This document shows, piece by piece, positions 63,801 to 64,000 of a stretch of 64,000 nucleotides of DNA. The position numbers and the translations under genes were made by a program. Source of the DNA: Elmis aenea (lineage: Eukaryota; Arthropoda; Insecta; Coleoptera; Elmidae); contig OX393577.1 in assembly GCA_947652605.1 (NCBI GenBank), positions 56,568,108 through 56,632,107 on the forward strand, written 5' to 3'. The notes beneath the pieces were generated by a model, which had not been told where the DNA came from, did no database searches, and worked only from the letters and a program-made list of their open reading frames with translations. The stretch's first letter is position 1. Every line of letters begins with the position of its first letter.

Positions 63801-64000
63801 TGAAGATCTGCCAATAGACAAATTGGAAAAAATTAAAACGCCAGACAAAGTAGATATCGCTGACTTAAAATCACCTACTAAAGACGACAAACCCTTAACA
63901 AAAGACACAATTGTAACAAAAATACACGAAGACGATAAAGAACCAACATTTACTAAATTTGAGAGTCTTGAAAAGGAACATATTAAGCCGTCTTTAGCAA
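24056..64000 (+). CDS. Ank2: Ank2 giant exon H (partial at the 3' side): long tail of a giant ankyrin
   Basis: The acceptor ACGTCAACAG|CC is in phase 1 with exon G (Q-A-SASPQDDDDSLD). The frame stays open to the window edge: 13,314 whole codons, with no in-frame stop found. Codons 1 to about 1,256 are non-repetitive: an acidic start (DTDGFQEDECLLETPTPGDD), then DDIHQYYQQQTKLFAGERKR, EKEIYIIPPSEVTQTV, GIGTSP-like DIGTSPVDFPESSMGIS and long Lys/Glu stretches. No enzymatic domain, signal peptide or membrane segment is seen. From 27826 on it is a tandem array of an 85-residue unit. In Drosophila, long Ank2 isoforms with such tails localise to axons and presynaptic terminals and organise microtubules; the same role here is inferred. 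The stop codon and 3'UTR are outside the window. Start phase, homology of the linked exons and in-frame indels all place coding on plus. Confidence 0.9.
27826..30288 (+). repeat. Ank2: Divergent proximal edge of the array (10 units of 79-85 codons)
   Basis: Unit starts at 27826, 28069, 28306, 28546, 28789, 29038, 29293, 29548, 29803 and 30046 give lengths of 81, 79, 80, 81, 83, 85, 85, 85, 81 and 81 codons. Substitutions are frequent compared with the core. Some units have ESPIE or ESPKE-type insertions and others lack them. All indels keep the frame. This is the pattern expected at the edge of an array that is homogenised mainly in the middle. Confidence 0.9.
33136..40302 (+). repeat. Ank2: Higher-order tandem duplication, 14 units (3,582 bp) x 2
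   Basis: Rare variants recur 3,582 bp apart (14 x 255 + 12). Examples are the KGSP insertion (33139/36721), AAACAACAT (33889/37471), GACGGCAAA (about 34307/37889), CCGCCTTCACC and TCACAAATTG (one each in 34.9-35.2 and 38.5-38.8 kb), and ACAATAGAC near 36617/40199. The copies are close to identical. I noticed differences at 36693/40275 (G/A) and near 35955/39537 (A/G). The comparison used marker variants, not every base. Confidence 0.9.
40303..44500 (+). repeat. Ank2: Third, edited copy of part of the 14-unit block plus a 12-unit echo
   Basis: CCGCCTTCACC and TCACAAATTG recur 3,315 bp (13 units) after their second occurrence, at about 41815 and 42091. ACAATAGAC (40199/43259), AATCGGAGAG (40512/43572), TTTTAACAAA (40721/43781) and TCTCTAAAAGG (about 40828/43888) recur at 3,060 bp (12 units). 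The shift from 13 to 12 units implies that one unit, the one bearing AAAGAAAATATT near 39767, is absent from the later copy. Confidence 0.8.
47642..53280 (+). repeat. Ank2: Higher-order duplication, 12 units (3,060 bp) offset
   Basis: About 47642-50220 matches 50702-53280 at a 3,060-bp offset. Shared rare variants are CCTAATAAATTG (47731/50791), CACCTATTAAAGAC (48078/51138 area), TTGGTGAGTCC (48164/51224 area), GAACCTCCAAAAGGAAAGTC (48210/51270 area) and AAATTGGATATC (48562/51622 area). A C/T difference occurs in GAAAAAACTA versus GAAAAAATTA (49821-area and 50081-area units). CCTAATAAATTG also occurs at 50281, so a smaller two-unit event preceded or followed. Confidence 0.85.
55560..60620 (+). 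repeat. Ank2: Higher-order duplication, 9 units (2,295 bp) offset, with a third partial copy
   Basis: TACTAAACAC occurs at 55731, 56751, 58026, 59046 and 60063; 55731/58026 and 56751/59046 are exactly 2,295 bp apart. AGATTGGAGAG, GATTTGCC and CACGACGACGAT variants follow the same offset. The step from 58026 to 60063 is 2,037 bp, that is eight units minus the 3-bp loss near 59112. So the block was copied again, one unit shorter. Confidence 0.8.

Larger units (their letters stand above)
27826..64000 (+). repeat. Ank2: Coding tandem array of an 85-codon (255-bp) unit, 142 complete copies plus a partial one
   Basis: The consensus unit in pieces is LESPEKEHIKPS(T/S)PKE, SPIESPK(G/E)KSPTKLHSPED, LPIDKLEKIKTPDKLDIAD, LKSPTKDDKPLTKDTIVTK and IH(E/K)DDKEPAVTK. 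Copies start at the Leu codon before GAG-AGT-CCT. Ten variable units occupy 27826-30288. From 30289 the step is 255 bp, except for two 12-bp insertions (33131 and 36713 areas), one 3-bp deletion (59112 area) and one 12-bp deletion (61975 area). With that net +9 bp, the start of the 143rd unit at 63958 falls exactly 132 steps after 30289. Per unit there are 17 Lys, 19 Asp/Glu, 12 Pro, no aromatics and no Cys, with eight Ser/Thr-Pro pairs. Each unit has one AGATCT and usually one GATATC site. Confidence 0.97.

Noticed and set aside
54669..63908. Minus-strand open frame of 3,079 codons
   Set aside because: Antisense shadow of the same array, as are the shorter minus frames at 27822-29753 and 29823-31259.
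31305..64000. Non-coding satellite DNA
   Set aside because: Period divisible by three, an open plus frame with no stops found, in-frame indels and continuity with a unique coding region all favour a coding array.
27826..64000. CRISPR-like or bacterial repeat array
   Set aside because: Repeats are 255-bp coding units without unique spacers, in a eukaryotic spliced gene.

Overview
The window is a piece of an insect-type genome holding the 3' part of one plus-strand gene, a giant ankyrin orthologous to insect Ank2. The identification rests on consecutive spliced exons whose phases all match. These encode part of the ZU5 module, the UPA domain and the death domain, then a C-terminal tail after the death domain, which is the order found in Drosophila Ank2. 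Insect origin is supported by that layout, three introns of 55-57 bp, AT-rich introns and many hAT-like and TA-flanked MITEs. A beetle is plausible but not proven. The ankyrin repeats and the first ZU5 domain lie upstream of the window, and the stop codon lies downstream.

Layout: exon A 1-202; intron 203-10703 (10.5 kb, rich in transposon relics); exons B-E 10704-10863, 10920-11085, 11143-11325 and 11763-12258; intron 12259-14193 with an antisense 5'-truncated LINE; exons F 14194-14775 and G 14831-14917; intron 14918-24055 (9.1 kb, two large palindromic elements); then one giant exon from 24056 to beyond the window end (at least 39,945 bp, 13,314 codons). In all, about 13,940 coding codons are visible.

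The giant exon starts with about 1,256 codons of non-repetitive acidic/polar sequence, followed by a tandem array of an 85-codon (255-bp) unit. I count 142 complete units and the start of a 143rd at the window edge. The first ten units are divergent and 79-85 codons long. The rest are close to identical and carry higher-order duplications of 14, 12 or 13, 12 and 9 units. The unit is rich in Lys, Glu, Asp and Pro, has no aromatic residues or Cys, and carries eight Ser/Thr-Pro sites, resembling the KSP tails of neurofilaments. Drosophila Ank2 long tails act on presynaptic and axonal microtubules, so this tail is most likely a very long disordered cytoskeletal spacer. That role is inferred.

Very long minus-strand open frames cover the array, but they are antisense shadows of the repeat. 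Splice phases, homology and continuity with the unique part of the exon put the coding strand on plus. No RNA genes, CRISPR arrays, promoters or poly(A) sites could be supported.
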